Positions 24,797-33,859 of a stretch of DNA of 53,549 nt are shown in pieces. The notes below the pieces were generated by a model. That model was not told the origin of the DNA, ran no database searches, and worked only from the letters and a program-made list of their open reading frames with translations. Made by a program: the position numbers and the translations under genes. The stretch comes from Muribaculaceae bacterium (GTDB lineage: Bacteria; Bacteroidota; Bacteroidia; Bacteroidales; Muribaculaceae). Position 1 is the first letter of the stretch. Every line of letters starts with the position of its first letter. The stretch spans positions 1 to 53,549 of the forward strand of contig VSPE01000011.1 of the NCBI GenBank assembly GCA_009775225.1, read 5' to 3'.

Positions 24797-25552
24797 TTAT
24801 TCAGCGCACTTGGCGTTGATAAACTCGCGGTTGAGGCGTGCGATGTTGCTCAGCGAGATATTCTTGGGGCACTCTGCGGCGCAGGCACCGGTGTTGGTGC
24901 AGTTGCCGAAGCCGAGCTCATCCATCTTGCGTACCATTGCGCGGGCGCGGCGCTTGCGCTCTACCTGGCCCTGGGGCAGGAGTGCGAACTGGCTTACCTT
25001 GGCCGATACGAAAAGCATTGCCGAGCCGTTCTTGCAGGCTGCCACGCAGGCGCCACAGCCGATGCAGGTGGCAGCGTCCATAGCGGTGTCGGCTACTTCC
25101 TTGCTGATAGGGAGGCTGTTTGCGTCCTGAGCGCCGCCGCAGTTGAACGACACGTAGCCGCCGGCCTGCTGGATTTTATCGAAGGCGTTGCGGTCTACCA
25201 TAAGGTCGCGGATTACGGGGAATGCGGCCGAACGCCATGGTTCGATTGTGATAGTGTCGCCGTCGTTGAACTTGCGCATGTGGAGCTGGCAAGTGGTGAT
25301 GCCCTGCACGGGGCCGTGGGGGTGACCGTTGATGTAGAGCGAGCACATACCGCAGATACCTTCGCGGCAGTCGCTGTCGAATACTACAGGTTCCTCACCC
25401 TTCTCTACCAGGCGCTGGTTGAGCATGTCGAGCATTTCGAGGAAGGAGCTGCCTGTCGACACATTGTCGAGGTGGTAGTTGACGAACTGGCCTTTCTCTT
25501 TGGGACCACGTTGACGCCAAATTTTCAGATTTACGCTGATTGTATGTTCCAT
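24797..25552 (-). CDS. frdB: fumarate reductase/succinate dehydrogenase iron-sulfur subunit
   Basis: 251 residues. The N-terminal plant-type ferredoxin domain has the 2Fe-2S ligands in CREGICGMC and a later TTCQLHM. The C-terminal part has CIGCGACVAAC for the 4Fe-4S and CTNTGACAAECP for the 3Fe-4S/4Fe-4S relay. It carries electrons between the flavoprotein and the haem b membrane subunit. It lies 27 bp after frdA. In an anaerobe with a class-B (single cytochrome b subunit) complex the likely physiological direction is fumarate reduction; this is inference. Confidence 0.96.
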   Translation of the reverse strand: MEHTISVNLKIWRQRGPKEKGQFVNYHLDNVSTGSSFLEMLDMLNQRLVEKGEEPVVFDSDCREGICGMCSLYINGHPHGPVQGITTCQLHMRKFNDGDTITIEPWRSAAFPVIRDLMVDRNAFDKIQQAGGYVSFNCGGAQDANSLPISKEVADTAMDAATCIGCGACVAACKNGSAMLFVSAKVSQFALLPQGQVERKRRARAMVRKMDELGFGNCTNTGACAAECPKNISLSNIARLNREFINAKCAE

Positions 25553-25579
25553 TGATTTGTTTTCTTACGTGGTTAGGGA

Positions 25580-27607
25580 TTAGGATTTGTAGTTGCGGGT
25601 CTGTACCTTGATGGCTTCGTACTTGAGAGGCTCCTTGATGAGGATAGGCTTCTCGGTGTCGCCGGTGTACTTCCAGCAGCTTACATACATGTATTCGTCG
25701 TCGCGGCGTGCGGCTTCGCCGTCGGGAGTCTGGTACTCCTCGCGGAAGTGTGCGCCGCACGATTCGTTTCGGTTGAGGGCGTCGATAGCCATCATGCGTG
25801 CGATTACCAGGAAGTCTTCGAGGCGGAGTGCCTTTTCAAGCTCGGTGTTGAGGTCGTCGGCACGGCCAACCACGCGGAGGTCGGTGTAGAATTCCTTGCG
25901 TACCTCTTCAATCTCGCTCACAGCCTTCACGAGGCCCTGGAGTGTGCGGCCCATGCCCACGAGGTTCCACATTACGTGGCCGAGGCGCTTGTGGATTTCG
26001 TCGGGGCTCTTTGTACCCTTGATATCCATTAGCTTCTGTATGCGCGAGCGTACGTCGGCTTCGGCTTTGTCGAACTCGGGTGCCGAAGTGCTGAAGCGGG
26101 GCACCTTGATTTGGTCGCTGAGGTAGTTCTGCATGGTGTAGGGGAGCACGAAGTAGCCGTCGGCGAGACCCTGCATGAGAGCGGAGGCACCGAGACGGTT
26201 TGCGCCGTGGTCGGAGAAGTTACATTCGCCGATAGCGAAGAGCCCCTTGATAGATGTCTGAAGCTCGTAGTCCACCCAGATACCGCCCATTGTGTAGTGG
26301 CTGGCGGGGAATATCATCATGGGAGTCTCGTAGGGGTTGTCGTCAGAAATCATCTGATACATGTCGAAGAGGTTGCCGTAGCGGTCGCGTACCACGTCTT
26401 CGCCAAGGCGCTCGATAGCGTACTTGAAGTCGAGGTATACGGCGTTGCCGGTACCTACACCGTAGCCGGCGTCGCAGCGTTCCTTGGCGGCACGCGAGGC
26501 GATGTCGCGGGGGCAGAGGTTACCGAAGGCGGGATAGCGGCGTTCGAGGTAGAAGTCGCGGTCGGCATCGGGGATGTCGGTGGGCTTCTTCTTGCCTGCG
26601 CGGATTGCTTCGGCGTCTTCTTTCTTGGCGGGTACCCAGATACGGCCGTCGTTACGGAGCGATTCGCTCATGAGGGTGAGCTTGCTCTGGTCTTCGCCGT
26701 GTACGGGGATACAGGTGGGGTGTATCTGTGTGAAGGCGAGGTTGGAGAGGTATGCGCCTTTCTTGAATGCCTGTACGGCAGCCGAGCCGTTGCAGCCCAT
26801 GGCGTTGGTGCTCAGGAAGAATGCACGGCCATAACCGCCGGTGGCGAGTACTACGGCGTGGGCGGCGTAGCGCTCGATTTCGCCGGTTACTAGGTTGCGT
26901 ACGATGATACCGCGGGCGCGGCCGTCAATGATAACCACATCGAGCATTTCGCGGCGGTTGAACGAGCGTACGGTGCCTTTCTGAATCTGGCGGTTGAGTG
27001 AGCTGTAGGCACCGAGGAGGAGCTGCTGGCCGGTCTGGCCTTTGGCGTAGAATGTACGGCTTACCTGTGCGCCGCCGAACGAGCGGTTGGCCAGAAGGCC
27101 GCCGTATTCGCGGGCGAAGGGCACACCCTGCTGTACGCATTGGTCGATGATGTTGTTCGACACTTCGGCAAGACGGTATACGTTGGCTTCGCGCGAGCGG
27201 AAGTCACCGCCTTTTACAGTATCGTAGAACAGGCGGTATACCGAGTCACCGTCGTTCTGATAGTTCTTCGCAGCGTTGATACCGCCCTGTGCGGCAATAG
27301 AGTGAGCGCGGCGGGGGCTGTCCTGGATACAGAAATTATATACGTTGAAACCCATTTCGCCGAGGGTGGAAGCGGCGGAAGCGCCGGCGAGGCCGGTGCC
27401 CACGACGATGATGTCGAGGTTGCGCTTGTTGGCGGGGTTTACAAGGTGCTGGTGGGCTTTATAGTTGGTCCATTTCTCAGCGATAGGACCTTCGGGTATC
27501 TTGGAGTCGATGGTGTACTCGGGCATCTTGCCGGTCTCGATGTCGGCGAAGTCCTGCATGATGGGGGTAGAGTCAATCATGCCCTCAAGGTTGAGTTTCT
27601 GTGCCAT
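25580..27607 (-). CDS. frdA: fumarate reductase/succinate dehydrogenase flavoprotein subunit
   Basis: 675 residues. FAD Rossmann motif DIIVVGTGLAGASAA is near residue 47. The covalent-FAD histidine region is RRAHSIAAQGGINAA, followed by GDSVYRLFYDTVKGGDF. The active-site area includes the GxGTGNAVYLDF segment. This is the catalytic subunit interconverting fumarate and succinate. Gene order frdC-frdA-frdB with short gaps (14 and 27 bp) is the class-B arrangement seen in Bacteroides and Wolinella. Confidence 0.97.
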   Translation of the reverse strand: MAQKLNLEGMIDSTPIMQDFADIETGKMPEYTIDSKIPEGPIAEKWTNYKAHQHLVNPANKRNLDIIVVGTGLAGASAASTLGEMGFNVYNFCIQDSPRRAHSIAAQGGINAAKNYQNDGDSVYRLFYDTVKGGDFRSREANVYRLAEVSNNIIDQCVQQGVPFAREYGGLLANRSFGGAQVSRTFYAKGQTGQQLLLGAYSSLNRQIQKGTVRSFNRREMLDVVIIDGRARGIIVRNLVTGEIERYAAHAVVLATGGYGRAFFLSTNAMGCNGSAAVQAFKKGAYLSNLAFTQIHPTCIPVHGEDQSKLTLMSESLRNDGRIWVPAKKEDAEAIRAGKKKPTDIPDADRDFYLERRYPAFGNLCPRDIASRAAKERCDAGYGVGTGNAVYLDFKYAIERLGEDVVRDRYGNLFDMYQMISDDNPYETPMMIFPASHYTMGGIWVDYELQTSIKGLFAIGECNFSDHGANRLGASALMQGLADGYFVLPYTMQNYLSDQIKVPRFSTSAPEFDKAEADVRSRIQKLMDIKGTKSPDEIHKRLGHVMWNLVGMGRTLQGLVKAVSEIEEVRKEFYTDLRVVGRADDLNTELEKALRLEDFLVIARMMAIDALNRNESCGAHFREEYQTPDGEAARRDDEYMYVSCWKYTGDTEKPILIKEPLKYEAIKVQTRNYKS

Positions 27608-27621
27608 ATCTCTGAGTATGA

Positions 27622-28650
27622 TTATTTAGAGGGTTCGGGAGTTTGGTTCATTTGCTTTGCGCGTTCGGTCTGAGCTGTGATGAAGCTTGCGAACTGTCCT
27701 ATCTGCTGGAGGCTCTGGTTGCTTACCGAGGGAGCCTGTGCGGCAGCGTATTCCTTGATAGCATTGGCCTGAGTGGTGTAGTAGTCGCCACGCTCTACGA
27801 AGAAGTTCATCTGAGCCTTCTGCTGGCCGAGCATATTGTCGGAAGAGTTCTGAAGGGCTGCAGCCTCGCTTTGGAATTCCTCTATGAGGGCGTCGGCTTT
27901 CTCAGCCCAGTATTCGGCGTACTGCTCCTGAAGAGTTGCGTCGTTGAGGAAGAACTTGTTGTGTGCCTGTACGGTGAAGAGTACGGCCTGTGCGGTGAAG
28001 AGGAGCACTACAATGGTAGTCCACCAGCAGGAGATGGTCTTGAGGCGGCTAATCCAGATGTTGTTGTTCCAGCCCACAGTGTGGAACATCGACCAGAAAC
28101 CGTGGTTCATGTGGAACCAAAGGGCTATGAAACCGATGATGTAGATTACGGGAGTCCACCAGCACTCGAAGGCGGCCTGGAGGAAGAGTGTGCCGAACTC
28201 GGGTGCGGCGGGTATCTCATTGACCTGAGGATAGGCGGTGATGTCATGGTTGATGAGTTCCTGAAGTTGCATCTTGGCCCAGAACTGGATGAGGTGAACG
28301 GCGAGGAAAGCTACCACAACGATACCGAGAACGAGCATGTTCTTCGATGACCACTCTACCTGCGGGGGACGAGTGTTTACTGCGTAGCGGTCGGCACCGC
28401 GGGCGCGACGGTTCTGCAGGGTGAGCCACAGTGCGTAGATGATGTGGATGATGAACAGGAGCGCAAGGCCGGCGGATGCCACCAGTGCATACCAGTTGGC
28501 GCCGAGGAACTCGCAGATTACGTTGTAGGCGGCAGGCCAAAGAAGTGCCACCGAGTTCATCAACACGTGAAATGTTACGAATAGGACTAAGCATGCGCCG
28601 GTGATGGCCATTACAAACTTACGCCCTATAGATGAGCATGTTAACCACAT
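27622..28650 (-). CDS. frdC: fumarate reductase cytochrome b subunit with long C-terminal extension
   Basis: 342 residues. Five membrane helices lie within ~12-228. Histidines placed for haem ligation are in VTFHVLMN (H28), FIIHIIYA (H69), AVHLIQFW (H119) and WFHMNHGF (H180/H183). This matches the single-subunit dihaem cytochrome b of class-B complexes, which reacts with menaquinone. Relatives are about 225-230 residues. Here residues ~231-342 form an extra hydrophilic, Gln/Ala/Glu-rich, helix-prone tail with no recognised domain. First gene of the operon, with its own promoter. Confidence 0.93.
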   Translation of the reverse strand: MWLTCSSIGRKFVMAITGACLVLFVTFHVLMNSVALLWPAAYNVICEFLGANWYALVASAGLALLFIIHIIYALWLTLQNRRARGADRYAVNTRPPQVEWSSKNMLVLGIVVVAFLAVHLIQFWAKMQLQELINHDITAYPQVNEIPAAPEFGTLFLQAAFECWWTPVIYIIGFIALWFHMNHGFWSMFHTVGWNNNIWISRLKTISCWWTTIVVLLFTAQAVLFTVQAHNKFFLNDATLQEQYAEYWAEKADALIEEFQSEAAALQNSSDNMLGQQKAQMNFFVERGDYYTTQANAIKEYAAAQAPSVSNQSLQQIGQFASFITAQTERAKQMNQTPEPSK

Positions 28651-28736
28651 AAGATGATTGAGTTAGATTGATTTATGAATTGTTTGTTTTATCGCAGTGC
28701 CTAACGCCCCGTGTGAACACAGGGTGTATCATTGTG

Positions 28737-28768
28737 CAAATTTAATGAGTTTTAGCAAACTCCGCAAC
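28737..28768 (-). promoter_or_regulatory. promoter of frdCAB
   Basis: GTTG (28765-28768) and TAAATTTG (28737-28744) on the minus strand are 20 bp apart, one mismatch from the Bacteroidota consensus. It gives a leader of about 80 bases before frdC. The rest of the 28651-28917 gap holds only the upstream terminator. Confidence 0.6.
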
Positions 28769-28855
28769 TAATTCACGAAAAAAATCTGTAATGAATTTTT
28801 TGCCTGTTGTACCGTTTTCCGCGAGATTGCTCCGTGCGGCGGCCGCGATACACGG

Positions 28856-28903
28856 AAAAAAATACCGGTGGCCTGCAAAATTCTGCGGGTTGCCGGTATT
28901 TTT
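28856..28903 (-). terminator. terminator after pdxB
   Basis: AAAAATACCGG and CCGGTATTTTT arms flank an inner GCA/TGC region. On the minus strand the 3' side ends in a run of seven T. It lies 14 bp after the pdxB stop codon and would end the methyltransferase-purD-pdxB operon. Confidence 0.8.
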
Positions 28904-28917
28904 CGATAGTCGGAGTG

Positions 28918-29952
28918 TCAGTACGGGTCGCAGCCTTCGGGTACTTCGTGGCGCAGTTTATAGTTGTTGCGCAGCGTCTCGAAAACCTCGGGATTGGCCT
29001 TGAGGGCATTGCTTTCGGGCAGCGGGTCGTAGCTGTCGAGCACGCCCTGCTTGCTCACAGAGTGTGCCGCTGCCGGGGGAAGCGGCTCGGGGAGGGTTAC
29101 GCGCGGCATCATGAAGAAGGTGGTGAGCGCGTCGACAGCTTCCTGTGAGGCTCGAACCTTGCCCTCGCGTGAGTATCCGGCGATGTGTGGCGTGGCTATG
29201 TGGCATAGGGCGGCGAGTTCGCGGTCGATTGCAGGCTCGCCTTCCCAGCAGTCGATAATCAGCGGGCCTGTCTTTCCGGCGAGCTTGGCCGCTTTGAGTG
29301 CCTCAGTGTCGATGATGCCGCCTCTGGCGCTGTTGATGATTATGGGCATGCGGCGCAGTTTGGCGAAGAATGTCTCGTCGGCAATGTGGAAGGTGGCGTC
29401 GTCGCCCTCATGGCTCAGAGGCGTATGGAAGGTGATGATGTCGGCTTCGCGTGCTATGGTGTCGAGGTCGGCCCAGTCGTCGCCTCCTTCGGCGCGTTGA
29501 CGCGGAGGGTCGCAGCGCAGCACTTTCATGTCGAAGCCGCGCGCCCAGCGCTCCACTATAGAGCCTACGTGGCCGAGGCCCACAATGCCTATCGTATAGC
29601 TCTGTAGCGGACGGTTGATTACGTTGAGGAGTGTGGCGAACACGTACTGCGCCACTGCGGGAGCATTGCAGCCCGGTGCGTTTACCACCGTTATGGAGTG
29701 CGCGGAGCAGTATTCGGCATCTATGTGGTCGGTGCCGATAGTGGCAGTGGCAATGAGTTTTACGGCGGAGCGGTGCAGCAGCTCGCTGTTGCACTCGGTG
29801 CGCGTGCGTATCATCATGCCGTCGCAGTCGCGCACTGCCTTGGGAGTAATATCCTCGGGCGAGAGATAGCGCACGGTGGCATAGTCGTCGAGCAGCCCTT
29901 TTACAAAGGGTATTTTATCCTCTATAATAAGTCTTATATCAGGGTTTGGCAT
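28918..29952 (-). CDS. pdxB: 4-phosphoerythronate dehydrogenase
   Basis: 344 residues from MPNPDIRLIIEDKIPFVKG. It oxidises 4-phosphoerythronate in the DXP-independent branch of pyridoxal phosphate synthesis. It is a D-2-hydroxyacid dehydrogenase with NAD loop TIGIVGLGHVGSIVE, the catalytic arginine in NSARGGIID, the glutamate in DCWEGEP and the histidine in ATPHIAGYS. A C-terminal PdxB dimerisation part follows. The ATG at 29952 overlaps the end of the upstream membrane-protein gene by 19 bp; a longer frame to 30102 lacks family similarity. Confidence 0.93.
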   Translation of the reverse strand: MPNPDIRLIIEDKIPFVKGLLDDYATVRYLSPEDITPKAVRDCDGMMIRTRTECNSELLHRSAVKLIATATIGTDHIDAEYCSAHSITVVNAPGCNAPAVAQYVFATLLNVINRPLQSYTIGIVGLGHVGSIVERWARGFDMKVLRCDPPRQRAEGGDDWADLDTIAREADIITFHTPLSHEGDDATFHIADETFFAKLRRMPIIINSARGGIIDTEALKAAKLAGKTGPLIIDCWEGEPAIDRELAALCHIATPHIAGYSREGKVRASQEAVDALTTFFMMPRVTLPEPLPPAAAHSVSKQGVLDSYDPLPESNALKANPEVFETLRNNYKLRHEVPEGCDPY

Positions 29953-30914
29953 ACGAAAAGTGCGGCGTAGACCGCTATGAGTAGGTATATGGCTATAAAC
30001 GATTTCTCGGCGCGGTGGGTTGAGAAATAGTGCGTTATTTCCATTGCTGCGGAGAAGTTCAGCAGAGGCACGTAGGATATAATGTTGCGGTAGTCGATGC
30101 ACATGGCCACGGCGGTGACAAGGGCAAGCAGGGTGAAGGCTCCGTTATATGCTCGTGCCTGCGCGTTGTACGCTATGGTCTTGAGCAGGTTGAGGATATA
30201 GCACGTGAGCATGGCGAATGTTGTGACGCCTACGGCGATGAGCAGCATATAGGTGTCGTCCAGCTCTATCTCCGAAAAGATGCTTACGAACGAAGGCATG
30301 CGGATGCTGTCCGGGGCGATTATACCGAACCCGAGCAGAAGCCACCACGGCGTGATGATGCCGAGCATCGCGGCCGTGACTGAGCGCAGGTTGAACACCC
30401 GCATCTGTGCCAGACCCGTCATGAATACGGGTATGTAGACCGCGAAACAATACTGCGTGGCCGTGAGCAGCGACAGCATGAGGAATATCAGGAATATGTG
30501 TCGTGTCTGTCCGGGTTGCTTGAAACAGCTGAACAGCAGGAAGAGGCACGCAGGGGCTACTACGGTGAGCACGCTGCCGGTGTAGAACTGTGTGGCGAGG
30601 TTTGGCGTGGCTGCCATCATCATGCCGAAGAGTGCTATGTAGAGCCACGACATGCTGCGGAGTACGTTGTATACCTTGTTGAACATCACCATTATGGCGG
30701 TGGTGATGCCCAGGCTGGCCATACCGGCGCAGAAGTCGCCGAGGCCGGGGCGTATCCACAGGTCGGCCGAGGGGAGCGCTAATCCTTTGTCGCCTTCGAG
30801 GGGCGTGCTGTAGCCTCCGAAGAAATAGAAGATGCAGGCTAAGAGCGACAGCAGGCCTATGCCCGTGCCGAAGGCGCGGGAGTGCATGAGGCGGGTGAAG
30901 ATTGCGGAGCTCAC
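29934..30914 (-). CDS. multi-pass membrane protein of unknown function
   Basis: 326 residues with about nine or ten hydrophobic helices and short loops. There is no enzymatic motif I can name. It resembles the DUF6427-type Bacteroidetes membrane proteins often found beside biosynthesis genes, but this assignment is tentative. It lies 23 bp after purD and overlaps pdxB, so it belongs to the same operon. Confidence 0.78.
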   Translation of the reverse strand: MSSAIFTRLMHSRAFGTGIGLLSLLACIFYFFGGYSTPLEGDKGLALPSADLWIRPGLGDFCAGMASLGITTAIMVMFNKVYNVLRSMSWLYIALFGMMMAATPNLATQFYTGSVLTVVAPACLFLLFSCFKQPGQTRHIFLIFLMLSLLTATQYCFAVYIPVFMTGLAQMRVFNLRSVTAAMLGIITPWWLLLGFGIIAPDSIRMPSFVSIFSEIELDDTYMLLIAVGVTTFAMLTCYILNLLKTIAYNAQARAYNGAFTLLALVTAVAMCIDYRNIISYVPLLNFSAAMEITHYFSTHRAEKSFIAIYLLIAVYAALFVCQTLI

Positions 30915-30937
30915 GGCGGGGCTGGGGAAGGTGCTTC

Positions 30938-32257
30938 TTAAGCCTTGTGCAGGCCTTCGGCGAAGGCTATGAGGTCACGGCCTATGTCGCGGCGGTAGTA
31001 CATGCCGTCGAAGTGTATGTCTTCGAGCGCGCGGTACGACTTCTCGGCCGCGTCGGCTATGGAGTCGCCGTACGATACTGCTGCGAGTACGCGTCCGCCG
31101 GCAGTGACGATGTTTCCTTGGGCGTTGCGGGCGGTGCCTGCGTGGAATACCAGCGACTCTTCGGGCGCGAGGGTGCCGCTTATCTCAATTCCTTTGCGGT
31201 ATTCTTCGGGGTATCCGCCCGATACAGCCATTACGGCCACGGCTGTGCGCGGGTCGATGTCGAGTGCGGTGTGGCGGAGTTTGCCTTCGGCAGCCTCCAC
31301 GAGTACGGGGAGCAGGTCGCTCGCTATGCGTGGCATCACCGACTCTGTCTCGGGGTCGCCCATGCGCACGTTGTATTCGATGACGAAAGGCTCGTCGCCG
31401 CAGCGGATGAGGCCGAGGAAGATGAAGCCGCGATAGTCTATGCCTTCGTTGCGCAGACCGTCGAGTGTGCGACGGATAACGCGCTCGTCAACCTTGGACA
31501 TGAAAGCGTCGTCGGCCACGGGGGGAGGGCATACCGAACCCATACCGCCGGTGTTGAGGCCGGTGTCGCCTTCGCCTACGCGCTTGTAGTCTTTGGCGGG
31601 AGGGAGCACCACATAGCCGCCGTTGCCGTCGGTGAGCACGAATACCGAACATTCGATGCCGCTGAGGAACTCCTCGATTACCACTTTTGCCGAAGCGCTG
31701 CCGAACTGGCCTGCAAGCATCTCGCGGAGCGAGTGGCGGGCCTGTTCTATGTCGTCGATGATGAGCACGCCCTTGCCGGCGGCGAGGCCGTCGGCCTTGA
31801 GCACGTAGGGAGCTTTGAGCGAAGCAAGGAAGGCATCGCCTTCGGCCACGGTGTCTTTAGTCACTGTGAGGTGGCGCGCGGTGGGTATGCCGTGGCGTCC
31901 CATGAAGTCTTTGGCGAAGTCTTTCGAGCCTTCGAGGGCAGCGCCGTCGGCGCCGGGGCCTACGATGAGCAGTTCGCGTCCGTCGGTCTGTGCCTTTGCG
32001 GTGAGAGCTTCGCGCAGACCCTGCACGAGCGGGTCTTCGTTGCCGGCCACCACGAGGTCGATGTCGTGCTCGCATACGGCTGCGTAGACAGCCTCGAAGT
32101 CGGTGGGCTTAATGGCGAGCGAGGCGCCGAAGATGTCGGTTCCGGCATTGCCTGGCGCGATGAAAAACTTGCCCATAAGGGGGCTTTGGCTCAGTTTCCA
32201 TGCTATGGCAGCCTCGCGTCCTCCGCTGCCGAGGAGGAGTGTGTTGTAGCGCTTCAT
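30938..32257 (-). CDS. purD: phosphoribosylamine-glycine ligase
   Basis: 439 residues starting MKRYNTLLLGSGGREAAIAWKL, the canonical PurD N-terminus. ATP-grasp landmarks are VLKADGLAAGKGV, VVIEEFLSGIECSVFVLTDG, GGMGSVCPPP and EYNVRMGDPETESVMP. It joins glycine to 5-phosphoribosylamine in purine synthesis. The start overlaps the stop of the RNA methyltransferase by 4 bp (32254-32257), so the two are coupled. Confidence 0.97.
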   Translation of the reverse strand: MKRYNTLLLGSGGREAAIAWKLSQSPLMGKFFIAPGNAGTDIFGASLAIKPTDFEAVYAAVCEHDIDLVVAGNEDPLVQGLREALTAKAQTDGRELLIVGPGADGAALEGSKDFAKDFMGRHGIPTARHLTVTKDTVAEGDAFLASLKAPYVLKADGLAAGKGVLIIDDIEQARHSLREMLAGQFGSASAKVVIEEFLSGIECSVFVLTDGNGGYVVLPPAKDYKRVGEGDTGLNTGGMGSVCPPPVADDAFMSKVDERVIRRTLDGLRNEGIDYRGFIFLGLIRCGDEPFVIEYNVRMGDPETESVMPRIASDLLPVLVEAAEGKLRHTALDIDPRTAVAVMAVSGGYPEEYRKGIEISGTLAPEESLVFHAGTARNAQGNIVTAGGRVLAAVSYGDSIADAAEKSYRALEDIHFDGMYYRRDIGRDLIAFAEGLHKA

Positions 32258-33756
32258 TGGGCGTCGGTATTGTTGTTATCTTGGTCTTTCTTGCGTACAC
32301 GCCACGACGGACGGTTGAAAACCACCGTTTTGTCGGCGGGGATAGAGGGCTGTCGGCCCATGCGGTCGAGGCGCAGCGGACGGCGCGAGTCGGGGCGCTC
32401 GTCGTTGCGTGCGGGGCGGTCATCGAAGCGTCCGGCGGCTCCGCGGTCGTCGCGCTTGGCGGAGCGTGTCCCGGGCCGCTCGGAGCGTTGGGGGCGCTCG
32501 TCGCGTTTTGTGAAACGCTTGTCGGGACGGCCGGAGCCACGTCGTTCGCCGCGTTCTCTCTGAGGCTGCTCGCAGCGGTCTTTGATTGCGCCGCCACGGG
32601 CGCGGAAGTCGGCTTTCTTGCCGTCGAAAATCACGTACTCGCGCAGCTCGCAGTCCAGGCCGCCGTTGTTCACGGCGAACTTCTGCGAGGGTGCCAGCCC
32701 TATCTCGTGGAAGTACACGTCCTCGTAGCCTATAATCCAGCAGTGGTAGCCTGAGAATATGTGCTTGAGTGTGCGTCCTATCGAATTGTAGAGGGCGTTC
32801 ATGTCGTCGGAGCCGATGCGCTTGCCGTAGGGCGGGTTAGTTACGAGCACGCCTGCGGGCTGAGGCGCTTCGTTCCACTGCGAAATCGGTTTTGTATCGA
32901 ATTTTATGTAGCGCTCCACGCCGGCGTTCTTGGCGTTTTCTCGTGCTATTTCAATTGCCCGGGGCGAAATATCGGCACCGACAATGGGTACTGTCACAGA
33001 GCGCTCGGCGCTGTCGTCGTTGTAAATCTCGTCGAGGAGCTCGGGGTTGAAGTCGGGCCAGTTCTCGAACGCGAAATGACGGCGGTAGAGGCCGGGGTTA
33101 ATGCCTGCGGCTATCATGGCGGCCTCAATCAGGAAAGTGCCTGAACCGCACATGGGGTCTACGAAGGGAGTTTCGCCGCGCCAGCCTGTCATTAGTATTA
33201 TGCCGGCGGCGAGTACTTCGTTGATAGGCGCCTCAGTCTGGCTCCGGCGCCAGCCGCGTTTGTGGAGCGACTCGCCCGAAGAGTCGAGCGAGAGAGTGAC
33301 TTTGCGGCCCGCAATGTGCACGTTGAACATGATGTCGGCGCCGTCGAGGCGTACGCGGGGTCGGCTCTCGTCGCCGAGGTGGTCGCGGAACCAGTCCACG
33401 ATGCCGTCTTTCACGCGGTAAGTCACGAACTGGGAGTGGCGGAACTCTTCGCCGAACGATACGGTGTCGATAGCGAAAGTCTGAGTCACCGACATAAGAG
33501 AGCCCCAGTCGAATTCTTTTACCTTGGCGTACAGCTCGTCGGGGTCGGCGGCGTCGAAGGTATAGAAAGGTTTGAGAATACGCAGAGCGGTACGGCAGCA
33601 GAAGTTTGCTTTATAGAGCATTGCGAGGTCGCCTCTAAAGGCTACCATGCGTTTGCCGGGCTCCACATTCTTTGCGCCCAGGGCTCGTAGTTCTTCGGCC
33701 AGCACGCCTTCCAGTCCCTGAAAGGTCTTGGCCACCATTTCGAAGTCGGTGTTCAT
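32254..33756 (-). CDS. THUMP-domain class I RNA methyltransferase with disordered basic tail
   Basis: 500 residues from MNTDFEMVAKTFQGLEG. N-terminal THUMP RNA-binding region at ~1-160. Rossmann methyltransferase core with DPMCGSGTFLIEAAMIA (SAM loop) and catalytic LVTNPPYGKR, as in RlmL/TrmN N2-guanine methyltransferases. The exact rRNA or tRNA target cannot be read from sequence. Residues ~392-500 are an Arg/Asp/Glu/Pro-rich disordered tail ending in a basic patch (WRVRKKDQD), absent from the E. coli enzymes. First gene of the operon leading into purD. Confidence 0.9.
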   Translation of the reverse strand: MNTDFEMVAKTFQGLEGVLAEELRALGAKNVEPGKRMVAFRGDLAMLYKANFCCRTALRILKPFYTFDAADPDELYAKVKEFDWGSLMSVTQTFAIDTVSFGEEFRHSQFVTYRVKDGIVDWFRDHLGDESRPRVRLDGADIMFNVHIAGRKVTLSLDSSGESLHKRGWRRSQTEAPINEVLAAGIILMTGWRGETPFVDPMCGSGTFLIEAAMIAAGINPGLYRRHFAFENWPDFNPELLDEIYNDDSAERSVTVPIVGADISPRAIEIARENAKNAGVERYIKFDTKPISQWNEAPQPAGVLVTNPPYGKRIGSDDMNALYNSIGRTLKHIFSGYHCWIIGYEDVYFHEIGLAPSQKFAVNNGGLDCELREYVIFDGKKADFRARGGAIKDRCEQPQRERGERRGSGRPDKRFTKRDERPQRSERPGTRSAKRDDRGAAGRFDDRPARNDERPDSRRPLRLDRMGRQPSIPADKTVVFNRPSWRVRKKDQDNNNTDAQ

Positions 33757-33777
33757 AAATTCAATGATTTTGACTTG

Positions 33778-33785
33778 CAAAGGTA
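33778..33785 (-). promoter_or_regulatory. -7 box upstream of the RNA methyltransferase
   Basis: TACCTTTG on the minus strand matches TAnnTTTG and lies 21 bp before the ATG at 33756, implying a very short leader. No good -33 box is seen at 19-20 bp. Confidence 0.45.
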
Positions 33786-33859
33786 AGCATTTTTCGCCGA
33801 ACTATAATCCTCGGTGGCGCGTTTGTTTATAAGTCATACCATTTATAACGTATATCGCC

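Noticed and set aside
30902..32563. A 553-codon plus-strand open frame
   Set aside because: Antisense to purD and the RNA methyltransferase, both certain. No domain, atypical composition.
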